Below, one piece after another: positions 6,363 through 13,284 of a stretch of DNA of 13,284 nucleotides. Within the stretch, counting starts at the first letter, position 1. Each line of letters opens with the position of its first letter. The translations under genes and the position numbers were made by a program. The DNA comes from an uncultured Granulosicoccus sp. (lineage in GTDB: Bacteria > Pseudomonadota > Gammaproteobacteria > Granulosicoccales > Granulosicoccaceae), in contig CALLPU010000250.1 of assembly GCA_938016235.1 (NCBI GenBank), positions 1 to 13,284 of the forward strand, read 5' to 3'. The notes under the pieces were generated by a model that worked only from the letters and a program-made list of their open reading frames with translations, did not search any database and was not told the origin of the DNA.

Positions 6363-7997
6363 ATGAATCGTAGAAAAGCGCTGGTCATAGGATCGGGTAT
6401 TGGCGGAATTGCGTGTGCCATACGGATGCAAAGCTTAGGCTTTGACACCACGATACTGGAGAAACTGGACGGTCCCGGTGGGCGAGCATCTGTGCACAAG
6501 GCTGAAGGCTTCACGTTCGACATGGGCCCCACCGTTCTAACCGTGCCGCACTTCATCGAAGAATTGTTCTCGCTGGAACGTGACAAGGCAATGCTTGGGG
6601 AAGCTGACTTCCCGCCGGAAATCCTCGATGAAAATCAACGGATCAAGGAAGGCGTTAGCGGCGGTCCAAATACTCAGCGGTATGTTGATATCCGGCCGAT
6701 CCTGCCGTTTTATCGCATCTATTTCGATGACGGAACCTGGTTTGACTACGACTGCGATCCGGATAACACCCGCGCCCAGATTGCCCGTCTTGCACCGGAA
6801 GACGTCGAAGGCTACGACCGTTTTCACGAAGCGGCAAAGGCCATCTTCGACCGCGGATTTCTGGAATTGGGGTACACCTATTTCGGGGATATCACCAGCA
6901 TGCTGAAGGTGACGCCAGACCTGATCAAGCTTGACGCAGTACGGTCGCTGTTCTCGTTCGTTAAAAAATATTTCAAGAGCGACAAGATGCGCCAGGTTTT
7001 CAGCTTCGAAACCCTTCTCATTGGCGGCAACCCTCAAAAGGTACCGGCAATCTACGCCATGATTCACTTTGTTGAAAAAACCTGGGGTGTGCACTTTGCT
7101 ATGGGCGGCACTGGCGAGCTGGTTGCAGGGCTGATCACAAAGTTCGAAGAGTTGGGTGGCCGTGTAGAGTATGGTGCAGAAGTCGCCCGAATCAACGTCA
7201 CTCGCCAGCACGGCAAACCTCAGGCAACGGGCATTTCTCTACAGGACGGTACGGTTCAAGAAGCCGACGTGGTCATTTCCAACTCCGATTATGCGAACAC
7301 CTACCTCAAGCTGGTTGATGCCCGCTATCGGCGTATCAATCGAGATTCCCTGGTAAAACTTCGTAAGCAAAGCATGTCCCTCGTGGTTATCTACTTTGGT
7401 TTCAAAGCCGATGACAACGACCCGGATCTTCAACATCACAATATTATTCTGGGCCCGCGTTACGAAGAACTGCTGACAGACATCTTTGACAAGAAGGTGC
7501 TGGCTGATGATTTTTCACAATACCTGCACATACCCACACTGACAGATCCCAGCCTGGCACCTCCCGGGCATCATGCTGCGTATACGCTGATACCCGTGCC
7601 CAACAAACTGAGCAATTTGAACTGGTCAGAGCTGAGTGAAAGCTATACCAACACCGTGCTGACGTTCCTCGATGAACGAGGTTACATTCCCGGCCTGAGG
7701 AACAGGCTGGTGTATCAGAGAACCATCACACCAGACTACTTCGAAGGCACCCTCAACGCTCATCTGGGCAATGGTTTCGGCGTGGAACCGGTGTTAATTC
7801 AATCAGCCTATTTCAGGCCTCACAATCGAAGTGAAGATGTGCGCAACCTCTACCTGGTAGGCCAGGGCACACAACCTGGAGGGGGCACACCATCGGTCAT
7901 GATGTCAGCCAAGATGACAGCGCGTGTTATCGCCAAGGATCTTCAGGTTGACGCCGGTATAGTGAACGCCTGTCCTGCTGGCCAAGTAAACCCATAG
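6363..7997 (+). CDS. crtI: CrtI-family phytoene desaturase homologue
   Basis: A 544-residue FAD-dependent amine-oxidase-fold enzyme of the CrtI branch. The N-terminal dinucleotide site is VIGSGIGG (8-15) with the acidic residue in LEKLDGPGGRAS, followed by FDMGPTVLTVP. Middle-region CrtI marks are ETLLIGGNPQKVPAIYAMIHF and WGVHFAMGGTGELVAGL. The C-terminus has the family signature AYFRPHNRSEDVRNLYLVGQGTQPGGGTPSVMMSAKMTARV, split here by description only across about 486-527. In carotenoid makers CrtI desaturates phytoene stepwise at the membrane. Nothing else of carotenoid synthesis (crtB, crtE, crtY) is in view, and the neighbours are sugar-acid enzymes. It is longer than the usual ~490-510 residues, partly from a charged insertion at about 75-105. 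It might be a true desaturase in a split pathway or a related enzyme (carotenoid oxygenase, isoprenoid saturase). Family secure, substrate open. Confidence 0.85.
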   Translation: MNRRKALVIGSGIGGIACAIRMQSLGFDTTILEKLDGPGGRASVHKAEGFTFDMGPTVLTVPHFIEELFSLERDKAMLGEADFPPEILDENQRIKEGVSGGPNTQRYVDIRPILPFYRIYFDDGTWFDYDCDPDNTRAQIARLAPEDVEGYDRFHEAAKAIFDRGFLELGYTYFGDITSMLKVTPDLIKLDAVRSLFSFVKKYFKSDKMRQVFSFETLLIGGNPQKVPAIYAMIHFVEKTWGVHFAMGGTGELVAGLITKFEELGGRVEYGAEVARINVTRQHGKPQATGISLQDGTVQEADVVISNSDYANTYLKLVDARYRRINRDSLVKLRKQSMSLVVIYFGFKADDNDPDLQHHNIILGPRYEELLTDIFDKKVLADDFSQYLHIPTLTDPSLAPPGHHAAYTLIPVPNKLSNLNWSELSESYTNTVLTFLDERGYIPGLRNRLVYQRTITPDYFEGTLNAHLGNGFGVEPVLIQSAYFRPHNRSEDVRNLYLVGQGTQPGGGTPSVMMSAKMTARVIAKDLQVDAGIVNACPAGQVNP

Positions 7998-8048
7998 TAT
8001 AGCGGTGGGCCCGATTATCAGTCTTTTTCAGAGCAGCGCCAACGCCTT

Positions 8049-9161
8049 ATGAACCTGAGCCGCATAGAGACATTCACTAACGAGTTTGTGTGCTTCGTGA
8101 AAGTCACAACCGATGATGGCGCAACGGGCTGGGGGCAAGTGGCTCCGTATCATGCCGATATCACCGCTCAGATAGTGCATCGGCAAGTGGCCGTTCATGT
8201 ACTGGGGCGCAGCGCGCAAGATATCCAGGATATCAATGTCCTTGTGAATCTGGTCAAAGAACGAGAACACAAGTTTCCAGGATCACACTTATACCGTGCC
8301 ATTGGTGGCCTGGATACTGCCCTGTGGGATTTACACGGACGACTGGAAGGCAAACCGGTTTGCAGCCTGATCGGTGGCACACCGGGTACGGTTCGCGCTT
8401 ACGCATCATCCATGAAAAGAGACATAACACCTGCTGGCGAGGCCAGACGTTTTGAAGCACTGAGAAACGACTATGGATTCGATGCCTTCAAGTTCCGTGT
8501 TGGCTCGGAGTGCGGGCACGATGAAGATGAATGGCCTGGCCGCACTGAGGAAATCGTCCCCACCGTCAGACGCACACTGGGCTCTGATGTTCAACTGCTG
8601 GTTGATGCCAATTCATGCTACTCGCCCGACAAAGCCATACACGTTGGCCAGTTGCTGCAAAGTGAAGATGTATCCCATTTCGAAGAACCGTGTCCCTACT
8701 GGGAATTTGAGCAGACCAGGCAGGTAACCGAGGCGCTGGAGATAGATGTTACCGGAGGTGAGCAGGATTGCGAACTGGCTACGTGGCAACGCATGATCGA
8801 CGACAAGATCGTCAACATCATCCAGCCGGACATTTGCTATCTCGGTGGCCTGACACGCACGTTACAAGTGGCAGCCATGGCGCAGATCGCCGGGCTTCCC
8901 TGCACACCGCATTGCGCCAACCTGTCCATGGTGACGCTGTTTACCATGCATCTGCTGCGAAGCATTCCCAACGCAGGAAAGTACCTGGAGTTTTCCATAG
9001 AGGGCGAGGACTACTATCCGTGGCAGCAGGATCTTTTCGTTGAATCGCCCTATGTCATTGTCAACGGCCACGCCACAGTCACCGACAAACCGGGCTGGGG
9101 CGCGGAACCTAATCCTCGATGGCTGGCCAGATCTACCCATCAGGTATCCACACACGGCTGA
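8049..9161 (+). CDS. Mandelate racemase/muconate lactonizing enzyme family protein, probable acid-sugar dehydratase
   Basis: A 370-residue enolase-superfamily member. The N-terminal capping domain (about 1-120) leads to the barrel domain. Metal ligands are Asp186 (LLVDANS), Glu212 (HFEEP) and Glu238 (TGGEQD). On one side Lys148-Phe-Arg150 occupies the place of the K-x-K base motif. On the other, Asp261 (IIQPDICYLGG) and His288 (CTPHCAN) form the Asp-His dyad of the mandelate racemase subgroup. This subgroup removes the proton alpha to a carboxylate, usually as the first step in dehydrating a sugar acid to a 2-keto-3-deoxy acid. Which acid cannot be read from sequence. It starts 51 nt after the CrtI-like gene and probably shares its transcript. 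No strong ribosome-binding site is visible. Confidence 0.88.
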   Translation: MNLSRIETFTNEFVCFVKVTTDDGATGWGQVAPYHADITAQIVHRQVAVHVLGRSAQDIQDINVLVNLVKEREHKFPGSHLYRAIGGLDTALWDLHGRLEGKPVCSLIGGTPGTVRAYASSMKRDITPAGEARRFEALRNDYGFDAFKFRVGSECGHDEDEWPGRTEEIVPTVRRTLGSDVQLLVDANSCYSPDKAIHVGQLLQSEDVSHFEEPCPYWEFEQTRQVTEALEIDVTGGEQDCELATWQRMIDDKIVNIIQPDICYLGGLTRTLQVAAMAQIAGLPCTPHCANLSMVTLFTMHLLRSIPNAGKYLEFSIEGEDYYPWQQDLFVESPYVIVNGHATVTDKPGWGAEPNPRWLARSTHQVSTHG

Positions 9162-9215
9162 CTCGTCTGCCACCGCCCCTATCCCACTCAGGATCACATC
9201 CGTTACTCAAGGGCC

Positions 9216-9884
9216 ATGATTGAACTCGCCAATATCGACAAACACTACACACTTGCCGACACAACATTCACGGTGTTGCAGTCACTGAATCTGTCGGTGA
9301 CACAAGGCGAACGGGTTGCCATTGTGGGCCCGTCGGGATCGGGTAAATCCACATTACTTCTCATACTCACGGGTCTGGAAGACGCAACCCATGGCACAGT
9401 GTCTATCGCCGGACAAACTCTGAACACACTGTCTGCTGATGTACGGGCCGATATGCGTCGAGAGCAGATTGGCATCGTTTTTCAATCTTTCCACTTGATT
9501 CCAACACTTACCGCGCGAGAAAACGTGGCACTACCACTTGAGATCAGTGGTCATGCGCAAAGCCGGCAGCGCGCTGTTGAACTACTCGACAGAGTCGGTT
9601 TGAGTGAACGCAAGGATCACTATCCAGCGCAGCTGTCCGGTGGCGAGCAACAGCGTGTTGCCATGGCGCGGGCCCTTGTGCATGAACCTGCACTGGTTGT
9701 GGCAGATGAACCTACCGGCAACCTGGACGAAGCCACTGGCGAAGCCGTTGTGCAGTTGCTGTTCGATCTGAATCAGGATTCAGGCACAACATTAATACTG
9801 GTTACCCACGATCCGGAGCTCGCATCGCGTTGTGATCGAACACTTCGGCTACACGACGGGCAACTCAACCAAGTGACACCGTAG
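9216..9884 (+). CDS. ybbA: ABC transporter ATP-binding protein (YbbA/LolD/MacB-type)
   Basis: A 222-residue ATPase. Walker A is GPSGSGKST (38-46), the Q-loop is at Gln89 (IVFQSFH), the signature is LSGGEQQ (139-145), Walker B is VVADEP (160-165) with catalytic Glu164 followed by the D-loop GNLD, and the switch His is His197 (LVTHD). Length and the sequence LSGGEQQRVAMARALVHEP place it in the LolD/MacB/YbbA group, whose partners are mechanotransmitting FtsX-type permeases rather than classical channels. The next gene is such a permease, so the pair forms a complete complex. AAGGG lies close before the ATG. The lipoprotein-releasing LolCDE role is less likely because the partner is one large YbbP-like permease. 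The MR-family gene ends 54 nt upstream, so some read-through is possible. Confidence 0.92.
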   Translation: MIELANIDKHYTLADTTFTVLQSLNLSVTQGERVAIVGPSGSGKSTLLLILTGLEDATHGTVSIAGQTLNTLSADVRADMRREQIGIVFQSFHLIPTLTARENVALPLEISGHAQSRQRAVELLDRVGLSERKDHYPAQLSGGEQQRVAMARALVHEPALVVADEPTGNLDEATGEAVVQLLFDLNQDSGTTLILVTHDPELASRCDRTLRLHDGQLNQVTP

Positions 9885-9938
9885 TGTACTGTGACCTTCA
9901 AAGTACACTAGCCTTGGGCCTCTATCCACGAAAGGCTA
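9882..9938 (+). promoter_or_regulatory. Two overlapping inverted repeats in the ATPase-permease spacer
   Basis: TAGTGTACT (9882-9890, beginning with the ATPase stop codon TAG) and AGTACACTA (9902-9910) form a perfect 9-bp stem with an 11-nt loop. TAGCCTT (9909-9915) and AAGGCTA (9932-9938) form a perfect 7-bp stem with a 16-nt loop. They share bases 9909-9910, so both cannot form completely at once. No T tract follows. The element lies in an unusually long 112-nt gap between two genes of one complex and may set the ATPase:permease expression ratio. An operator for a permease-specific promoter is the alternative. Confidence 0.4.
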
Positions 9939-9996
9939 ACGGATAACTCACTGCTGAATCACTTACCACTCGCTGCTACCAACCCGCATTCTGACT

Positions 9997-12531
9997 ATGA
10001 CTAATCTGCGCGGACTCACCCGATTTGCCCTGCGTGACCTGCAGGGCAGCCGTGCCATGCGCTCTCTCTGGGTGTTCTGCGCCAGTTTGGTTCTGGGTAT
10101 TACGCTTGTCTCGGCCTGTGCAAATCTGCTGCAACTGGTGAAACAGGGATTTGATACCGAACAACGGTACCTGTTCGGTGGCGATCTGCAGATCAGTCAA
10201 CGCACACCACTGCAAACCGATCAGCTGGCGTGGATCACGGCTAACGCCGAGGTGTCACGTCTGATGGAGCTACGCACCATGCTCGGCACACCATCGGGAG
10301 ACTTCACCGTTGTGGAACTCCAGAGTGTTGACGCAAACTACCCGCTGTATGGCGAAGTTGTGCTGTCACCACAGCAAAACCTGTCTACTGCGGTGGAGCA
10401 GTCAGCGACAGGCGTGTGGGGAGTGGCGGTCGACCCGATACTGGCAGAGCAACTCAGCCTTGAGGCAGGCGATCAGTTAACCATCGGTACACTGACCGTG
10501 GAAATGCGCGCCATCATTGTGAACCAGCCAGATCGGAGCTTGCGAGCGGATGTGCGTGGTCCACCCGTGATAATTGACTCAGAGGCGTTAGTCGCCAGCG
10601 GGCTATTACTGCCCACAAGCCTGGTGGATTATGACTATCGTGTGAAGACCGAGACACCTCCTCAACGGTGGCGCGAGCAACTGCGTGAAGCTTTCCCCAC
10701 CGCAGCGTGGGAGGTGCAAACCGTTCACGAGCGCAGCGACTTTGTCTCACAGCGCCTGGATCAGGTTGCCTCCGTCTTGCTACTGATCGGATTCAGTACC
10801 TTGTTTATCGGTGGGCTTGGCGTATCCAACAGCATCAGCGCTTACTTGCAAACCAAGTTCGGCACACTGGCTACGCTTCAGTCGCTGGGATGCCGGGACG
10901 CACACGTGGCCATCGTGTTCGTCGGCCAGGTGTTGCTACTGGGATTACTGGCCAGCGCTGTGGGCGCCATCCTGGGTGCCACGGTTGCCTGGGCAGCCGC
11001 TGCGCTACTCAGCGCACAACTCCCCATCGATACGAGCCTGTCCTACCTGGTTCAGCCAACCTTGCTTGCCATTGCCTTTGGTACGCTCACAGCATTGCTG
11101 TTTGCACTCCCTCTACTGGGCAGCACATTGGCACTGCCCACCGCACAACTCATACGCGGATGGTCTGCTGCATCGCGTACTGCAGCACCCACGCCGTACC
11201 GATTGGCCATGCTACTCACCCTGCTCATACTGATGCTGTTGCTGCTGGCACTGATTCCCGAACCGCTCGTTGCTCTCGGGTTTGTACTGGTGGTGATAGT
11301 GATGCTCCTGACGCTTGAGACACTGGTCCGTCTGATTCGTCATATCGCACGTTTGTGCACCGGCTTCCGCTCTCTCGACAAACAGGTCGCATTGAAACTG
11401 GCCGCAGCGAGCCTTGCCAGACAGGGCTCGTCCCTTCGACCGATGCTGCTCTCACTGGGCACGGCAATGACACTGCTGGTGGCCTCAACACTGGTTATTG
11501 CAGCCACCGTCAACACGTTGAATTCAGCCGTGCCGTCTCGTGCACCGTCGTTGGTGTTTTACGACTTGCAACAACCCCAGCGCGAGGATTTCATCAGGCT
11601 GTCCGAGTCACTGGACGGTTTTCAGGAAATCGTCGTTGCACCGTTGGTGCTGGGGCGTTTGAGCACGGTCAATGGCGAGCAACTGAACGACAGCGCCAAT
11701 GCGCAGCGTGCACTTGAAGCCAATGACGAACATAAACTGAGTTACCGCCAGCCCGGTGTTGATAACACAAGCGTGGTACGCGGCCAGTGGTGGCCATCCG
11801 ACTACACAGGCCCCCCACTGGTTGCGATGGAAGACAGAGAGGCCGATCAACTCGGGCTACAGGTGGGCGATGAGTTGGTGTTCTCCATATTAGGTGGAAC
11901 CGTTGAGGCGACGCTGAGTGCCATTTACTCGCAGGCCCGTTTCGAAACCAGCTTCTGGCTGGAGGCCGTGTTCACCGACGATGTACTGGAGCCGTACATC
12001 AGCAGAAATATCGGTAGCTTACGTCTGGACGCCACAACTGATGTAGCGGCCATGCGAGTGATCGCCGAGCAGTTTCCCAACGTTGTTCTGTTGCGAACCG
12101 CAAAAATTCTCGCCGCAGCACGCTCGGTGCTTTCCCAGGCCAGCGTCGGTGTCCTGGCTATTGCTGCGGTCAGCCTGGCCGCCAGCATTCTGGTCATGGC
12201 CAGCGTGGTGGCGGTGAGTCGTCAGCGTCAGGTGTATGAGGCCTCTGTCATGCACGCCATCGGTACACGCATGAGCCTTATATTGCGCAGTGTCGTGTTT
12301 GAATATGGTCTGCTTGCGCTGGTACTGACACTGTTTGCAACCGTCATCGGCAGTGTTGTAGCCTGGATCATCCTGACCTTCTGGTTAAAACTTACCGTCG
12401 GTGGCGTGTGGGTCATCGGTTTGCTGGTGGCAGCTTGCACCAGTAGTCTTTGCCTGTTGGCGGGTGCAGCCTGGCTGATCAGATCATTGAATGTGTCACC
12501 GGCCATGCTGCTAAAGCGATCCGCAGGCTGA
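9997..12531 (+). CDS. ybbP: FtsX-type ABC transporter permease (YbbP-like)
   Basis: An 844-residue inner-membrane permease with two FtsX halves. A first membrane segment (about 24-48) anchors a large periplasmic domain (about 50-255). A block of segments follows at about 257-280, 303-335, 350-380 and 403-445. A further segment near 485-505 starts the second periplasmic domain (about 510-715), and three segments end the protein (about 718-740, 765-795 and 800-825). Each half has the conserved post-helix pattern: LQTKFGTLATLQSLGCRD at about 284-301 and RQRQVYEASVMHAIGTR in the second half, which contact the ATPase. Size and layout match E. coli YbbP (about 800 residues). The family moves or extracts envelope lipids/lipoproteins or hydrophobic compounds; the YbbAP substrate is not settled. 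No Shine-Dalgarno precedes the ATG at 9997, but TNLRGLTRFALRDL is the expected N-terminus. Confidence 0.9.
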   Translation: MTNLRGLTRFALRDLQGSRAMRSLWVFCASLVLGITLVSACANLLQLVKQGFDTEQRYLFGGDLQISQRTPLQTDQLAWITANAEVSRLMELRTMLGTPSGDFTVVELQSVDANYPLYGEVVLSPQQNLSTAVEQSATGVWGVAVDPILAEQLSLEAGDQLTIGTLTVEMRAIIVNQPDRSLRADVRGPPVIIDSEALVASGLLLPTSLVDYDYRVKTETPPQRWREQLREAFPTAAWEVQTVHERSDFVSQRLDQVASVLLLIGFSTLFIGGLGVSNSISAYLQTKFGTLATLQSLGCRDAHVAIVFVGQVLLLGLLASAVGAILGATVAWAAAALLSAQLPIDTSLSYLVQPTLLAIAFGTLTALLFALPLLGSTLALPTAQLIRGWSAASRTAAPTPYRLAMLLTLLILMLLLLALIPEPLVALGFVLVVIVMLLTLETLVRLIRHIARLCTGFRSLDKQVALKLAAASLARQGSSLRPMLLSLGTAMTLLVASTLVIAATVNTLNSAVPSRAPSLVFYDLQQPQREDFIRLSESLDGFQEIVVAPLVLGRLSTVNGEQLNDSANAQRALEANDEHKLSYRQPGVDNTSVVRGQWWPSDYTGPPLVAMEDREADQLGLQVGDELVFSILGGTVEATLSAIYSQARFETSFWLEAVFTDDVLEPYISRNIGSLRLDATTDVAAMRVIAEQFPNVVLLRTAKILAAARSVLSQASVGVLAIAAVSLAASILVMASVVAVSRQRQVYEASVMHAIGTRMSLILRSVVFEYGLLALVLTLFATVIGSVVAWIILTFWLKLTVGGVWVIGLLVAACTSSLCLLAGAAWLIRSLNVSPAMLLKRSAG

Positions 12532-12533
12532 TC

Positions 12534-12589
12534 CGGTCGGCGTGACGCGGTCGGCGTGACGCGGTCAGCGTGACCCGGTCAGGGTCTAC
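12534..12589. repeat. 14-bp tandem repeat, about four units
   Basis: Units lie at 12534-12547, 12548-12561, 12562-12575 and 12576-12589. The first two are identical (CGGTCGGCGTGACG), the third differs at two bases, and the fourth keeps only its first half well. Each of the first three holds a small dyad, best seen as GGTCA-GCG-TGACC in unit three. The array lies 2 nt after the permease stop, between convergent genes, and could support hairpins at either transcript end. No T tract is visible, so it is listed as a repeat rather than a terminator. Confidence 0.75.
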
Positions 12590-12611
12590 CCGGATGAACA
12601 ACCCGTATCCG

Positions 12612-13284
12612 TCACACGTCTTTGAGAAGCCGCAGCGCATCGTAAACGGCGGCGTGAGTGTTGCGAGCCGACACCGCATCGCCAATGCGGAACAGCTTGA
12701 ATTGCCCTTCGGCGTTGGTGTTCACAGCCTGCGGGCGACCTTCAATCAACGCATCATAATCCACCGCACCCAGATTCGATGAATAGGGTTTGAGGGCGAA
12801 GTACAGATCATCCAGTGGCACGGTGCCGTTGTTGACTACAATCTGATCGAACGTATCACTCTGCTGATGATCGCTGTAATCGGTGCCAATGACGGCACTG
12901 AGCGCGTTCCCGTCAATGTGCACGTCGAGAAGCCGTCTCGCCACTGTAAAGGTGATGTTCGTGCTTTGCAGGCTTCGCATATAAGGCACAAGATTCATCC
13001 CCATCACCTCCGGTGCTATCAGCCTGTCTGGCGTCATGTAGGTCACCGTGGCGCCCGATGCGGCAGCGATTTCAGTCGCCTGCAGACCAGCGTGATCGCC
13101 AGCGTTGTCGTACACAAGAACGGTTGAACCGGGTTTCTCGTCGCGCGAGATCAGATCCCAGGCAGACAGCACCAGGTCGTTGCCGTGCTCCAGCACAGCG
13201 GTGTGAGGCAGCCCGCCCGTTGCAACGATAACCACATCAGGATCTCGTTGCAGTACGTCGTTCGCTTCTGCCCAGGTATGGAAC
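12612..13284 (-). CDS. C-terminal part of a TMADH/N-methylproline demethylase-like flavoenzyme (start outside window)
   Basis: The minus-strand frame is open to the window edge. The residues before the GTG at 13235 read FHTWAEANDVLQRDPD and continue into VVIVATGGLPH, so that GTG is internal and the real start lies to the right. The 223 visible residues cover the C-terminal pyridine-nucleotide-disulfide-type domain of an old-yellow-enzyme fusion: VIVATGG, then VLVYDNAGDHAGLQATEIAA (second dinucleotide fold), MGMNLVPYMRSLQ, VVNNGTVPLDDLYFALKP and LFRIGDAVSARNTHAAVYDALRL at the end. The family includes trimethylamine and dimethylamine dehydrogenases. The wording is closest, from memory, to N-methylproline demethylases of stachydrine (proline betaine) breakdown, which have FMN, a 4Fe-4S cluster and about 680 residues; the N-terminal catalytic half is not visible here. 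It converges on the permease gene. Confidence 0.82.
   Translation of the reverse strand, partial: FHTWAEANDVLQRDPDVVIVATGGLPHTAVLEHGNDLVLSAWDLISRDEKPGSTVLVYDNAGDHAGLQATEIAAASGATVTYMTPDRLIAPEVMGMNLVPYMRSLQSTNITFTVARRLLDVHIDGNALSAVIGTDYSDHQQSDTFDQIVVNNGTVPLDDLYFALKPYSSNLGAVDYDALIEGRPQAVNTNAEGQFKLFRIGDAVSARNTHAAVYDALRLLKDV

Noticed and set aside
6537..7211. 224-codon open frame on the minus strand inside the CrtI-like gene
   Set aside because: It lies wholly antisense to a gene with clear family motifs, and its product resembles no family I know.
8028..8048. Intrinsic terminator after the CrtI-like gene, suggested by the CTTTTT run at about 8022-8028
   Set aside because: No stable stem precedes the T run closely enough, and the next gene starts about 20 nt later.
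10707..11318. 203-codon plus-strand frame inside the permease gene
   Set aside because: An out-of-frame shadow of the YbbP-like coding region, rich in His, Arg and Thr as expected from a shifted frame of GC-moderate DNA.
1..13284. Defence island, prophage, integron, CRISPR or toxin-antitoxin content
   Set aside because: All sizeable genes are recognisable metabolic, membrane or transport proteins except one conserved membrane protein, and no mobile-element features or regularly spaced repeats are present.

Overview
The window is an ordinary-looking stretch of proteobacterial chromosome with dense genes, short spacers and moderate GC content (mid-50s by eye). The protein set fits a free-living, probably marine, gammaproteobacterium with some alphaproteobacterial-like metabolic genes: an alpha-type nicotinate phosphoribosyltransferase, a D-erythronate dehydrogenase, a YbbA/YbbP-type ABC pair and an N-methylproline demethylase-like enzyme. 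The taxonomy is inferred from protein flavour only. I see no rRNA, tRNA, insertion sequence, phage gene, CRISPR array or conjugation gene.

Layout: (1) 1-1287 (+), pncB, missing only its first few codons. (2) 1377-4376 (-), three genes reading leftward: an uncharacterised multi-pass membrane protein, a class V PLP aminotransferase and an FMN nitroreductase. (3) 4471-5133 (+), a HAD-family phosphatase/phosphomutase divergent from the nitroreductase. (4) 5307-9161 (+), a likely operon of denD, a CrtI-type phytoene desaturase homologue and a mandelate racemase/enolase-superfamily acid-sugar dehydratase-like gene, preceded by a perfect 16-bp palindrome that looks like an operator. (5) 9216-12531 (+), an ABC ATPase and an 844-aa FtsX-type permease (YbbA/YbbP-like), separated by a 112-bp spacer with two overlapping inverted repeats. 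(6) 12612-13284 (-), the C-terminal part of a TMADH/N-methylproline demethylase-like flavoenzyme, converging on the permease, with a 14-bp tandem repeat between them.

How the genes may work together: denD and the enolase-superfamily gene both suggest oxidation or dehydration of sugar acids. The carotenoid-desaturase homologue between them has no phytoene synthase in view and no obvious place in such a pathway, so it is the most intriguing part of the window. The ABC pair is a self-contained envelope module. The flavoenzyme at the right edge probably belongs to a betaine (stachydrine-type) catabolic cluster continuing outside the window. I found no convincing new defence or mobile system. What stands out is the odd operon composition and several well-formed inverted repeats in the spacers.
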